Assembly (NCBI GenBank): GCA_946414805.1
Contig: CAMKPZ010000003.1
Span: 273,662-337,661 of the forward strand
Direction of reading: 5' to 3'
From: an uncultured Bacteroidales bacterium
GTDB taxonomy: Bacteria > Bacteroidota > Bacteroidia > Bacteroidales > Paludibacteraceae
DNA length: 64,000 bases
Shown here: positions 8,053 to 17,100 of the stretch, piece by piece
Layout: each line of letters begins with the position of its first letter
Numbering within the stretch: the stretch's first letter is position 1
Position numbers and translations under genes: made by a program
The notes under the pieces: generated by a model
The model's database searches: none
Seen by the model: only the letters and a program-made list of their open reading frames with translations
What the model was told of the DNA's origin: nothing

Positions 8053-8122
8053 AATTCTCAATTCCCAATTCCCAATTCTCAATTCTCAATTCTCAATTCT
8101 CAATTCTCAATTCTCAATTCCC
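8053..8122. repeat. Heptamer array (AATTCTC/AATTCCC), 10 units
   Basis: Exactly ten 7-bp units (70 bp) lie just upstream of the pta start, in its predicted 5' leader. Confidence 0.9.
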
Positions 8123-8152
8123 CCCTCCCTCTTCTCTGTCTTTCTCGTTCAT

Positions 8153-8218
8153 TAAGGGGGTGATAAGGGGGTGATTAGCGGGTGATTAGGGGGTGATTAG
8201 TGGGTCGTTAGTAGGACG
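8153..8218. repeat. 11-bp tandem array (TTAGGGGGTGA type), 6 units
   Basis: Six contiguous 11-bp units: two of TAAGGGGGTGA, then TTAGCGGGTGA, TTAGGGGGTGA and two more degenerate units. It lies in the 387-bp gap between the divergent pta and ompA-like genes. The rest of this gap holds the 7-bp array, the conserved head at 8212-8235 and two divergent promoters. Confidence 0.9.
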
Positions 8219-8235
8219 ACACCCTGCCGAAAAGC
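8212..8235 (-). other. Conserved head of an 11-bp-array element (inverted copy near 63.75 kb)
   Basis: TAGGACGACACCCT followed directly by GCCGAAAAGC. Both words occur as reverse complements at 63770-63783 (one mismatch) and 63749-63758, again next to an 11-bp-period array in the same relative order. Confidence 0.6.
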
Positions 8236-8277
8236 ACCCGGAAGTTTCCGCAAACAACCCCTCTGCAAAATCTGCTG

Positions 8278-8308
8278 CAAATTTACAAAAAATATTCGAT
8301 ATGTGCAA
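8278..8308 (-). promoter_or_regulatory. Predicted promoter of the pta-ackA run
   Basis: On the minus strand TTG (8308-8306) in TTGCACATAT, a 20-nt spacer, then TAAATTTG (8285-8278). The spacing and the extended -33 word match the other promoters in the window. Confidence 0.6.
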
Positions 8309-8344
8309 TACCTGCTATAAAAAAAAGATTTTTTTGCTAAAATA

Positions 8345-8376
8345 TTTGCGTATGTGAAAAAAATGTTGTACCTTTG
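8345..8376 (+). promoter_or_regulatory. Promoter of the OmpA/LysM gene
   Basis: TTTGCGTATGTG with TTTG at 8345-8348, a 20-nt spacer, and TACCTTTG at 8369-8376. Confidence 0.85.
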
Positions 8377-8420
8377 CGCCCTGAATTGTGAATTTTGATA
8401 ACCAATAATCTCTTTTTCTC

Positions 8421-10202
8421 ATGAAAAAAGGTTTGCTTATAGGAATGCTTTTCTGCTTCTCTGCCGCGATGATGGCGCAGAGCGAGGGGGCTGTGCAGTC
8501 CCAGGATCCTGATTCTGTCAAGGGTGTTCACCCCTTCAAACTCGAGCAGAACGAGAAGGGTATCAAGCCCGAGATCGCGCATTGGTCTATCATCCCGCAT
8601 TTCGGCTTCAGCGCTTTCGACGGTGACTTCACCTCGGAGATGAAGCATTGCGTGGCGGTTCCGTCGGTCGGACTGGGAGTGGAGTACAACTTCACGCCGG
8701 TCTGGAGCATCGGAGTAGAGTATATGTATGATATGTACACCGTGACGGGCGCGCAGAACAACGCGGACACCCTTCTCACCGGACATATGCACAAGGCGGG
8801 AGCATACCTCTCTATGGATCTTATCAACCTTCTCTTCCCGCGTGCTACCAAGAAGGTCTTCTCGCTCATCCCCTATGTCGGCGGTGGTGCGGCGTTCTAT
8901 AAGCGCGCCAAATACTATCAGGATGACCGTTGGTTCGATGCGGAGCATGGTGTCTGGGTGAACCCCACTCACGGGAAAGGGCATACCGATACCTATATCA
9001 ACGCCGATGGCGTGGTCGGACCCGAGCACGACAAGAGTTACCGCGGAATCGGTTATGTGCAGGCTGGCGTTGCTTTGGATTTCAACCTCAACCGTACCCT
9101 CGCTTTAGGCTTGCGCGCGAACTATAGTTATTTCACGCGCGACTATGTCGATGGCCGTGGTTATCACAAACAGAGTGCTTCCTCCTATGCTTCCAAGAAT
9201 AACGATGGTATCTTCGATGTCACCGCATATCTGCGCTTCAAGTTGGAGGCTGTCTCCAAGTCCCACCCGCGTAACTTGCCGTCTTACGATGCTTTCGACA
9301 AAATGCTTGCGGCTGCCAATCCGCAGCAGGTGCTGCCGCATGACACCGTTATTATCCGTCATGACTCGGTCATCGTTCGCGAGGTTATTCGTGAGAAAGA
9401 GAAGAAACAACCGCGTATCTATAATGTTTACTTCGATAATGACAAGGATGTCCTCCGTCAGGACGCTATGACTACTATCCAGGAAGCCGCTATGGCGATG
9501 GAGGAGGATCCGACGCTCTATGCAGTCGTTGTCGGCTATTGCGACAACACCGGCTCGAAGGCGCATAACTATGACCTCGGCGACCGCCGCTCGAAGAACG
9601 TGAATAACGAACTCCTTGAGGAATACGGCATCCCGGCTGATCATATCTACAACGCTGGTGTCGGTAAGATCGCTGCGCGCAAGGCTGCACGCTCTTTCGG
9701 CCCGAACAGACGCGTATCCATCCACCTCGTGGACAAGGAGACTTTCGAACTCATGAAACTCCAGTTGCAGGATAAGAACGAAGATCGTAACATGGACGAG
9801 TCTCAACCGGTTCTGTACGACAAGGCAAACACCATCCGCGTTCCGAAACTGGTAACTCCTGAGCTGGAAGAGCAACAGGTGGAGACCGTTCCCCTCTCTG
9901 AGTCCTCGCGCAAAGAAGAGAACCTCTTGGAGCAGTACAAAAAACGTACAGGCGATACGGTTATGGTAGAGAAAGGAATGACGCTCTCCAAACTCGCTCG
10001 TAAATACTACAACAACTCGCAATGCTGGGTGTTCGTCTATATGGCTAATGCCGATAAGATGGCGAATCCGAACGACTTAAAGGAGGGAATGAAACTCATT
10101 GTTCCCGAACTGACAGCAGAAGAGTTGAAGATAACTCCCCCGGAGTGCTTGCGCCTCTATAGCATCACCGAGCACCGTAAACTGTCGGAGAACAAGAAAT
10201 AA
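8421..10202 (+). CDS. Outer-membrane OmpA-family protein with C-terminal LysM domain
   Basis: A 593-residue outer-membrane protein expected to link the outer membrane to peptidoglycan. It has a signal peptide (MKKGLLIGMLFCFSAAMMAQ) and an N-terminal beta-barrel-like region of about residues 40-280 with alternating aromatic strands. An OmpA C-terminal peptidoglycan-binding domain follows at about 330-435, with IYNVYFDNDKDVLRQDA, the GYCDNTGS turn and an NRRVSIHLV end. After a charged linker comes a LysM domain at about 510-560 (VEKGMTLSKLARKYYNNSQCW to LKEGMKLIVPEL). Two different peptidoglycan-binding modules in one protein are notable. It has its own promoter. The stop codon overlaps the first hairpin of the structured region before the tRNA. 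Confidence 0.9.
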   Translation: MKKGLLIGMLFCFSAAMMAQSEGAVQSQDPDSVKGVHPFKLEQNEKGIKPEIAHWSIIPHFGFSAFDGDFTSEMKHCVAVPSVGLGVEYNFTPVWSIGVEYMYDMYTVTGAQNNADTLLTGHMHKAGAYLSMDLINLLFPRATKKVFSLIPYVGGGAAFYKRAKYYQDDRWFDAEHGVWVNPTHGKGHTDTYINADGVVGPEHDKSYRGIGYVQAGVALDFNLNRTLALGLRANYSYFTRDYVDGRGYHKQSASSYASKNNDGIFDVTAYLRFKLEAVSKSHPRNLPSYDAFDKMLAAANPQQVLPHDTVIIRHDSVIVREVIREKEKKQPRIYNVYFDNDKDVLRQDAMTTIQEAAMAMEEDPTLYAVVVGYCDNTGSKAHNYDLGDRRSKNVNNELLEEYGIPADHIYNAGVGKIAARKAARSFGPNRRVSIHLVDKETFELMKLQLQDKNEDRNMDESQPVLYDKANTIRVPKLVTPELEEQQVETVPLSESSRKEENLLEQYKKRTGDTVMVEKGMTLSKLARKYYNNSQCWVFVYMANADKMANPNDLKEGMKLIVPELTAEELKITPPECLRLYSITEHRKLSENKK

Positions 10203-10334
10203 GGCACCCATGCCTTAAAATGGGGTCCCCGATGAACGCTAACGAAGTGCGTTCAGTGGGGAGAGCGGAGGCACAAGTTGCCCGTCCATTTAGCGAAGCG
10301 GTATGGACAATGCAATCTTGCTGCCGAACGCGAG
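10201..10334 (+). other. Hairpin-rich GC segment between the OmpA gene and the tRNA (unknown element or RNA)
   Basis: Several perfect hairpins follow one another: AAGGCA/TGCCTT (10201-10216, overlapping the stop and possibly a terminator), GAACGC/GCGTTC around CTAACGAAGT, GGCA/TGCC, and GTCCAT/ATGGAC around TTAGCGAAGCGGT. The 11-mer AGCGAAGCGGT also occurs twice inside the GH3 gene (42662, 42678). No named RNA family was recognised. It could be processed from a tRNA precursor or be a REP-like repeat. Confidence 0.5.
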
Positions 10335-10409
10335 GGTCCTATAGCTCAGTTGGTTAGTAGCACCTGACTCATAATCAGGGGGTCCTTGGTTCAAGCCCAA
10401 GTGGGACCA
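10335..10409 (+). tRNA. tRNA with anticodon CAT (elongator Met or lysidine-modified Ile2)
   Basis: The 7-bp acceptor stem is GGTCCTA with TGGGACC, the anticodon arm is CCTGA-CTCATAA-TCAGG and the T arm is CTTGG-TTCAAGC-CCAAG; the discriminator is A and CCA is not encoded. The anticodon stem resembles tRNA-Ile2(CAU) as much as tRNA-Met, so the identity is left open. The D arm is irregular: the usual GAGC 3' strand is read as GTAGC, with one extra T, which gives a bulge or a C-T mismatch. Confidence 0.85.
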
Positions 10410-10410
10410 C

Positions 10411-10443
10411 AAGAGGAGAATAGCTCATCGCTGTTCTCCTCTT
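10411..10443. terminator. Hairpin between the tRNA and the convergent regulator gene
   Basis: The 10-bp arms AAGAGGAGAA and TTCTCCTCTT (10411-10420, 10434-10443) are perfectly complementary. There is no T tract on either side of note, so it may work as a bidirectional or processing hairpin. Confidence 0.55.
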
Positions 10444-10477
10444 GCAATATATCTGTATACTGTAAGGGAAATCCCGC

Positions 10478-11998
10478 TTACCGGCTGCCGATCTGCTGAA
10501 CGCGTTGCTCGAACGTATCACGGTTGCCCAGAGCGCCGTTCTTGATCTTCACGCGGTAGTTACTGATGGTGTTCGGACTGTAGCACAGCAGCTCGGCTAT
10601 CTTGGCGGAACTGGTGATTCCGAGCAGAATGAGGGCGAAGATACGCATCTCGATCGTCAGACGCTCACCGGGCTTGGGCGTGATACGCGCTTCCGGTTTC
10701 AGCAACGCGTTGAACTCACTCACGAAATTGCCGTAGAGCGAAAGGAACGTGTCGTCGAACGAACGGTAGAAATTCTCCATCTCCCTGTCCATGAAGGCGG
10801 AGGCGTCTTTCTCGCCTGCCTTCCGGGCCATTGTCGTTAACCGGCGGATATAATCGCTATAGACCTCTAAATAGCGGCATATATATTGCTCTTTCGCTTT
10901 GTTGGCTGCCTTCAGCTGCGCATTGGTCGTCGATAACTCGCTGTTCAGCCGCGACAGCTTGCGGTTCTGATGAATCGTGAGCACGGAGGCGAAAAAAAGC
11001 ACGATGAGCGCTACCGCAAGGGCGGAGAGTGCGATAATCAGATGAACCGTCGAGCGGTGCAGCATGCGGTCGTATTCATTGTTGATCCTGTGTCCGAGGG
11101 CGTAGGTCTGCACGTAACGCGTAGGAGCATTGAAGAATGAAGCGTTCGTCAGCGTGTAGTCGCTGATCAGGTGGGCATGGCTGATATCCCCTTCTTCATA
11201 GCAGGTCCGCGCTACCAGCCATGACGAACCGTTGTCCGTGATCCCGCAACGCACATCGGTGATCGCCGAGCGAAGCAGCCATTCCAGCCGTTTCTCCGGG
11301 TCTCCGGCGGACTCATATAGCATCGCGTGGCCGTAAGCTAAGATAGCATACGGGTGTTCGTCCGGCTGCGTGCGGTTGATCAGATGCATGTTATATGCTA
11401 TAGCGCTGTTCCAGTCGCCGCGGTCTTGTGCCCGGTAGAGATGCAGCCATAGATGGCTCTCTTCGCGGTCAACGGTGTCTTGCTCCAGCGCTACTAATAG
11501 AGAGTCGTAATAGTTCTTTGCCAGCGCTTCCCACTCCTGTGTCCCGTAGGTCGGCAGAAGAGAGGTGGTCGCCGCTTCGTTATAGAGCAGCCAGGCGGTC
11601 TTGTAACCCTCCACGCTATGGATCGAAGGTGCATCCGGATGCTCTAACAGTGAGAAGGCGTTCGAGAAATGACCCGATGCGGAGAGCAACTGGATCATCC
11701 CTAAATAGGATTGCGTGCGTACCGGTTCCGCGGCATCGCGGAGAGGCGCGTAATAGACTTGCGCCGAATCGCTCTGGAAATGCTGGTATTCGCGCGCGAT
11801 GGTTAGTCTCAACTCGTCTGTCTGAGGATGGATCCGGCATAACGAATCGATCCTCGCCTGACGGCGGGCGATATATTTCCCGGACTGCGCGATCTCGCTC
11901 TCATAGACCGCCATCAGCGAATCAACCGTAGAGGAATGGGCGCTGAGCAGAGTGCAAGCGAGGAGCAGCGGCAGAAAGATGCTTAGTATCCGTTTCAT
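10478..11998 (-). CDS. DUF6377-type membrane-anchored transcriptional regulator
   Basis: A 506-residue protein with signal peptide MKRILSIFLPLLLACTLLSA, then a helical TPR-like extracytoplasmic region (about 30-310), one transmembrane helix (about 320-345, LIIALSALAVALIVLFFAS), a coiled coil, and a cytoplasmic C-terminal domain. That domain ends in a LuxR-like helix-turn-helix (SSAKIAELLCYSPNTISNYR). This order matches Bacteroidales DUF6377 regulators, in which a one-protein sensor binds DNA directly. The start at 11998 was chosen because it begins with a signal peptide and overlaps the aldo/keto reductase stop as ATGA, which implies translational coupling; the longer frame only adds an Arg-rich stretch. 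It lies next to the secreted-protein and glucan loci, so control of these is possible but not shown. Confidence 0.82.
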   Translation of the reverse strand: MKRILSIFLPLLLACTLLSAHSSTVDSLMAVYESEIAQSGKYIARRQARIDSLCRIHPQTDELRLTIAREYQHFQSDSAQVYYAPLRDAAEPVRTQSYLGMIQLLSASGHFSNAFSLLEHPDAPSIHSVEGYKTAWLLYNEAATTSLLPTYGTQEWEALAKNYYDSLLVALEQDTVDREESHLWLHLYRAQDRGDWNSAIAYNMHLINRTQPDEHPYAILAYGHAMLYESAGDPEKRLEWLLRSAITDVRCGITDNGSSWLVARTCYEEGDISHAHLISDYTLTNASFFNAPTRYVQTYALGHRINNEYDRMLHRSTVHLIIALSALAVALIVLFFASVLTIHQNRKLSRLNSELSTTNAQLKAANKAKEQYICRYLEVYSDYIRRLTTMARKAGEKDASAFMDREMENFYRSFDDTFLSLYGNFVSEFNALLKPEARITPKPGERLTIEMRIFALILLGITSSAKIAELLCYSPNTISNYRVKIKNGALGNRDTFEQRVQQIGSR

Positions 11999-12951
11999 AG
12001 CACAGCGTGTAAGTTCGATTCTAATTGTGCTACGCTGCTGGCGCCTGCGAGTACGGAGGTGACGCCTGCTTGCGCTAATATCCATGCCAACGCCTCTTGC
12101 GCGATCGTGCGCCCGTGAGTCTCTCCCTCCGCCTGCAACTCATGCAGGTACTGCAGCAGTTTGTCCGTTCGTGCCCACGGATGCAGGAAATGGTCTTTCG
12201 CCATCCGGCTGTCGGCGGGAATGCCCTCTAAATAACGGTCGGAAAGCAAACCCTGCGCCAGCGGCGAATAGGCGATAAACCCGATCCCCTGTTCGCGGCA
12301 GAAATCGAGGATCCCTTCCTCAATCGGTTTGCGGTGCAGCATGTTCAGCCGTCCTTGATAGATAAGGAGAGGCGCGTCATGCGCGCGCAGGTATTCCACC
12401 GCTTGCTTGAGCGGCTCTAACGGCCAGTTGGAGATTCCTAAATAGAGCGCCTTGCCGCTCCGCACGATATCTACCATCGCCTGCAGTGTCTCCTCAACCG
12501 GAGTGTCGGGATCGAAACGGTGCGAATAGAATAGATCCACGTAGTCCAGACGCATCCGCTTCAGCGATTGGTCAAGGGATGAGATCAGATATTTGCGGCT
12601 GCCGTGGTCGCCGTATGGACCCGGCCACATGTCGTATCCCGCTTTCGTGGAGATGAAGAGCTCGTCGCGGTAACTCCGGAAATCATCATCCATCAGCCGG
12701 CCGAAAGTCTCTTCCGCGCTGCCGTAGGGAGGACCGTAGTTGTTTGCTAAATCAAAATGGGTGATGCCGTGGTCGAAAGCATAATGGGTGATGGCGCGGC
12801 TGCGTTCGTACGGATCGACGCCGCCGAAATTATGCCAGAAACCCAGACTCACTTTGGGTAACATCACGCCGCTGCGTCCGCAACGTGCGTAGAGTTGCTC
12901 CGATTGATCATACCGCGTCTCGGAGGCGGTATAGAGACCTTTGATATCCAT
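11995..12951 (-). CDS. Aldo/keto reductase (YghZ/Gpr-like)
   Basis: A 318-residue NADPH-dependent aldo/keto reductase with the catalytic tetrad in place: Asp in FDLANNYG, Tyr in the same motif, Lys in STKAGYD and His in YSHRFD. The N-terminus (YARCGRSGVMLPKVSLGFWHNFG) and the GPPYGSAEETFGRLM segment resemble the YghZ/L-glyceraldehyde-3-phosphate reductase group. It is cytosolic. Its substrate is not determined by the sequence. It is the first gene of a two-gene unit with the DUF6377 regulator. Confidence 0.92.
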   Translation of the reverse strand: MDIKGLYTASETRYDQSEQLYARCGRSGVMLPKVSLGFWHNFGGVDPYERSRAITHYAFDHGITHFDLANNYGPPYGSAEETFGRLMDDDFRSYRDELFISTKAGYDMWPGPYGDHGSRKYLISSLDQSLKRMRLDYVDLFYSHRFDPDTPVEETLQAMVDIVRSGKALYLGISNWPLEPLKQAVEYLRAHDAPLLIYQGRLNMLHRKPIEEGILDFCREQGIGFIAYSPLAQGLLSDRYLEGIPADSRMAKDHFLHPWARTDKLLQYLHELQAEGETHGRTIAQEALAWILAQAGVTSVLAGASSVAQLESNLHAVL

Positions 12952-12967
12952 ACGCTGTGTTTTTTTT

Positions 12968-13010
12968 CGGTTAGCTGTACTTACTAACCGGCTGTATTTG
13001 CTAATCGGCT
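12968..13010 (-). promoter_or_regulatory. 17-bp direct repeats at the start of the aldo/keto reductase leader
   Basis: On the minus strand AGCCGATTAGCAAATAC (13010-12994) is followed without a gap by AGCCGGTTAGTAAGTAC (12993-12977), with three mismatches, and then AGCTAACCG, which can pair with CGGTTAG. The repeats lie right after the -7 box, where an operator or a leader hairpin would act. Confidence 0.5.
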
Positions 13011-13011
13011 A

Positions 13012-13043
13012 CAAAGGTACAACAAAAATTGCACATGCGCAAA
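13012..13043 (-). promoter_or_regulatory. Promoter of the aldo/keto reductase-regulator unit
   Basis: On the minus strand TTTGCGCATGTGC (TTTG at 13043-13040), a 20-nt spacer, and TACCTTTG (13019-13012). Confidence 0.85.
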
Positions 13044-13094
13044 TTTTTATACGTAAAAATGCAATATTGACATAGCAAAACAGGTATATTTATC

Positions 13095-13173
13095 GTACTT
13101 TTTTAGAGTCTTCGAAATACACAAATATCTGATAATCAGCAAATGCGATGATACATTTTGGTACTTTTTATGT
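13095..13173 (+). promoter_or_regulatory. Three-part regulatory array, copy A
   Basis: GTACTTTTTTAGAGT starts at 13095, CTGATAATCAG at 13129 and GTACTTTTTATGT at 13161. The same three words stand at the same distances (+34, +66) upstream of the gene at 20101. The array occupies most of the 303-bp divergent gap, together with the two promoters. Confidence 0.7.
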
Positions 13174-13181
13174 ATACGCAC

Positions 13182-13212
13182 TTGCGTATGTAAGAAAAAT
13201 GCACTATCTTTG
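13182..13212 (+). promoter_or_regulatory. Promoter of the first secreted-protein operon
   Basis: TTGCGTATGT (TTG 13182-13184), a 20-nt spacer, and TATCTTTG (13205-13212). Confidence 0.85.
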
Positions 13213-13254
13213 CACCGCATTTCAATCAAAAATATCTAATATCCATAAAACACC

Positions 13255-14127
13255 ATGAAGAAAATTTTCTCTTTTATTGCAATCATCTCTTTCAGTTTGA
13301 TGAGTTATGCTACGGATTGGAGTAGCATCGAGTGGTTGGCGGATGGAGCCGGCGATGGTGCGTATGCCAATAAGTACAAGGTGGAGAAGGCTTTCGGTCA
13401 GAATGTGATCAACATCCAGAAGCCCGGCTTTGCTGCCGCACCAGGTATCTACACCAATTTCCCGGCAGGCATCAGTTCCTGTTCGCTGGATGCCGCAGGC
13501 TATGTGATTGACGGAGCGGGAATGATCCTCTATCTCTCCGCCTTCACGGCGAAGGAGACGGCAGTCTCGGTGGAAGCCGGAGGCGTGACCTACGACTTCA
13601 AAGTCTTCTATGCCGATGGCACAGGAGACATCTCTGATGATCCGGGAGACGAACCCGGGGATGAACCGCAGCACGGCGACCTCACACCCGCTACATTCTA
13701 CGGCCGCGATGTAAAACCGGTTGCCGGATCAGATGTTACTTTCGACTGGTCTATCACCCGCAATGCCGATGCCACGCTCACCTTCGAGATCAGCTGGACG
13801 GGCGACATCCCGGGCGTAGTGCCCCAGGTCAGCATCGACGGCGTTTATACCACGCTCCCGATGCAGGGCACTCTGGCGCGCTTCACTACCAAAGAAACCT
13901 ATACCGACGGTTCCAAACCGGCGATCTTCTTCCTCATCGCTTATACCGGCAATGCAGCACGTATCGATGTGGATTATACGGTGGGCGCAAGCAACACCAA
14001 ACCCGGCGGTTCCGCCATTGACAACATCAATGCCCCTGCCAAAACCCGCAAGGTGATTGAGAACGGACAGATCCTTATCCTCAAGAACGGCATCCGTTAC
14101 AACGCCCTCGGCACCGAGATACGGTAA
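13255..14127 (+). CDS. Secreted two-module protein with C-terminal sorting-like motif
   Basis: A 290-residue protein with signal peptide MKKIFSFIAIISFSLMSYA. Module 1 (about 20-120; SIEWLADGAG, INIQKPGFAAAPGIYTNFPAG, GAGMILYLSAF) and module 2 (about 145-245; ISWTGDIPGVVPQVSIDG) both recur in the next gene in the opposite order. A short Asp/Glu/Pro linker separates them. The protein ends in a motif shared by six proteins here, with ENGQILILKNGIRYNALG near the end, which may direct surface export. No catalytic residues were recognised; glycan binding is a guess from the context. It is first in an operon with the 1763-residue protein (gap 29 nt). Confidence 0.85.
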   Translation: MKKIFSFIAIISFSLMSYATDWSSIEWLADGAGDGAYANKYKVEKAFGQNVINIQKPGFAAAPGIYTNFPAGISSCSLDAAGYVIDGAGMILYLSAFTAKETAVSVEAGGVTYDFKVFYADGTGDISDDPGDEPGDEPQHGDLTPATFYGRDVKPVAGSDVTFDWSITRNADATLTFEISWTGDIPGVVPQVSIDGVYTTLPMQGTLARFTTKETYTDGSKPAIFFLIAYTGNAARIDVDYTVGASNTKPGGSAIDNINAPAKTRKVIENGQILILKNGIRYNALGTEIR

Positions 14128-14156
14128 TAATGAAATAACTTTTAAATACTAATATT

Positions 14157-17100
14157 ATGAAAAAACTATCTTTATTATTCACGCTCCTGTGCGCAAGTGT
14201 GATGGGTTTTTCCCAAGAGTGGACAGGGCAAGTCACCGGTTCTGCCGCCAATGTGTGGTTAGACGGAATCGGTAGTGCAGATAACCGCACAACGGTTAAT
14301 TACACGATCAATTATCTATTGGAGTATGCCGATGGCACATTTACAATTACTATAGGCTATACCGAAGACAATTTCAACAAAACTGTTGGTTTAGTACCTC
14401 AAGTTTTTATTGATGATGCTTATAAGGGTAATTTTGGGGGAAGCCAATGGAGTTCATCTGAGTACTCTGAAGGAAATGAACTGAATGTTAAGTTCTTTTT
14501 TGCTTACAATGGCGGTTCAAGTTATTCGTCTGACTTCAATTACACAATTCCCGCTGGTGGCGGAGGAGGCGGAGGTGCCTTTGATCCTAGCGCTGTAAAT
14601 TGGGCAAGTTCAGAGAATACCGCTACATATCATAAAATAAATGACCAATTCCAAATTGCAGCAGAAAATGCCAGTAATATGCCGTCAGGTCCTCTCAATA
14701 TACAGAAACCAGCATGGGCGGCTTTTGAAGGTTTATATGTGGAGGTTCCAGCAGGCGTTTCGGCATGTGCATTTGATGATGTAGCAGTTACTGATGGAAC
14801 TGAATATGATGGAAATACAGGAGCTGGTATTGTGTTGAATCCATCTGCTCTAACAAATGAGATTACTAAAGTGACTGTTACTCATGGAAATGGAAATACT
14901 ATATTCTACGTACATAATGCAAATGCTGGAGCTGCTGCTTTTGATCCGGAGAATATAGAATGGGCAGATGTAGAGCCTGTTACTAATTCCGATGGACACT
15001 ATAAAATAACTGCAGAGAATGATGCTAACATGCCATCCAATATAGAAAAACAGCAAAATGTGGGATGGGCAGAGAATCATACAGGTATATATTTAACAGT
15101 ACCAGCAGGAATCAGTAAGGTTGAAATCAACGGCATAGGAACAGTAGGTGTTGATCATACATACTGCTGGATCAACGGTGCCGGAGTTCTGCTTTATCAA
15201 GAAGCATTTACAAGTGCCGTATCTGAAGTCGTTGTTACTTATGCAGGAGGCTCCAAAACATTCTATGTCTGGACCGACACGCCTAATGATACACCGATTA
15301 ATCCTTATCCGTCAGGAGGCAATTCATATTGCGGATATACAGACAACGACATGAAGGCCAAAAATGCTAATGTGTGTCTGACATGGGGAACGGCTGATAA
15401 CGGAGATGTCGTAATCAACATAACAGATGGTTTAAATGCATCCAATTCTTCATTCCGTGAAGGCGGATTTGAGAATGAGATTTCTTTTGATGACTCATGG
15501 AAAGTATATAGTGGCACTAACTATGGAACGATAGAGCCTGCATCTACGTACTTTGAAACGGGTACATTAAGTAACGGGGATAAAACCTTTACTTTAGCAC
15601 TTAAGGCAGGAAAAGTTGTGCCAAATAATGCAATTGTGGCATTTAAGGGACATGCCTTTTCTTGGAAAAATGATCAAGAAGCCGTTGCATATCATTTCAA
15701 TAAGTATTTCGCATATAACTATGGCACTAATTGCTCATATCTGGATGCTCCGGCTAATGTGGCTATTGATGAAACGAACCATATAACGTTTGATGCAGTA
15801 ACAAATGCTCAAACATATACCGCGTATGTTTACATTAATAATATTCTCAAACATCGTCAGACGGTAACAAGCGGAGCAGAACTTAATTTTACCCCTTACG
15901 TTACAGGAGTATACCAGGTAAAAGTGGTTGCTGATGCGGAAGGCTATCCGACATCTGATCCTTCCGACCCGGCAAATTGGAATATAACTGTAGATCCAAT
16001 AGTGGTAGGTAACTCTTCTTATTGTGAACAGGAAATGAGTAGCGGAAATACCCGTGCTAGATTTTCATGGGAAACCGATAATAGTGGTAATGTCATTATT
16101 ACAATTGCAGACGCATTAGGTGAAGATCCTTCTGCTACGAAATTTCGTATCAATGCCGTAAATATTAACAATATACATGTCGGTGCTGTTTCGATGGCTT
16201 CTGATTATTTTACTAGTTCATGGAGCGGTGTTGTACAAACATTAACACTCAAAAACACAAATATCAAGCCTGGTATAGGTGAACCGATTACGTATAATGC
16301 TATCGTTGAGTACGAAACATCAGCAGATAATAACGCCTATCCTACTTTGGAATTCAACTATGTCTATGGTTCGAAATGTACCGGTCAGAAGCATGTTACC
16401 GTTTCTGTAAATAATAACGAAATGGGTTCTGCTACCGTAGATGGTGTCGCTGCGAAAGATGTCGATGAAGGAACACCAGTTACTTGTGTAGCTGTACCAG
16501 CCTCCGGTTACGAATTCGTCAATTGGACAAAGGGTGGTGTAGAGGTTTCTACAGAATTAACCTATACTCCGACTATCAATACTGCAACTGATCTGGTTGC
16601 TAACTTTGATTATGCTCGTACAACTTATTGTCATCAAGCAGTTACTACCAATGGTGGCAAGAAATTATATCTAACTGTTGGTAAGGGAGCAACAGAAGGA
16701 ACCTATCAAATTAAGATTTATGGTTCGGATGAATTGACAATTACCGGAATCAATAATGCAAATACGGCTGTTAACTGCGTTAAATATCTAACCTATGATG
16801 GTAATGATGTTCCAATGACTATCGCTAATAAGGGGTGGAAATTTGAAGCTATAGGTTATGGCGTAATAACAAGTGCAGAGATTCAGCCGCAAACCAATCA
16901 TACATGGCGTGATATTTGGATGTGGCGTCCGGATTTATATATCGGAACATCTGCTGGAGAGCAAAATATCAATGATGTCCTTAAACAGCAAAATCATTTC
17001 AATTGGAACTCTACTTGCTCCGATGCTGAGGCTCCGGTATTTGGCAAGGCTGAGGCTGAGGTGCTGAGTGAGTCGTCTGTTCGTCTGAAGATTCAGGCTA

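Noticed and set aside
5307-8122. Possible CRISPR arrays in the repetitive spacers
   Set aside because: The units are 7 bp and contiguous, without unique spacers, and no cas gene is present.
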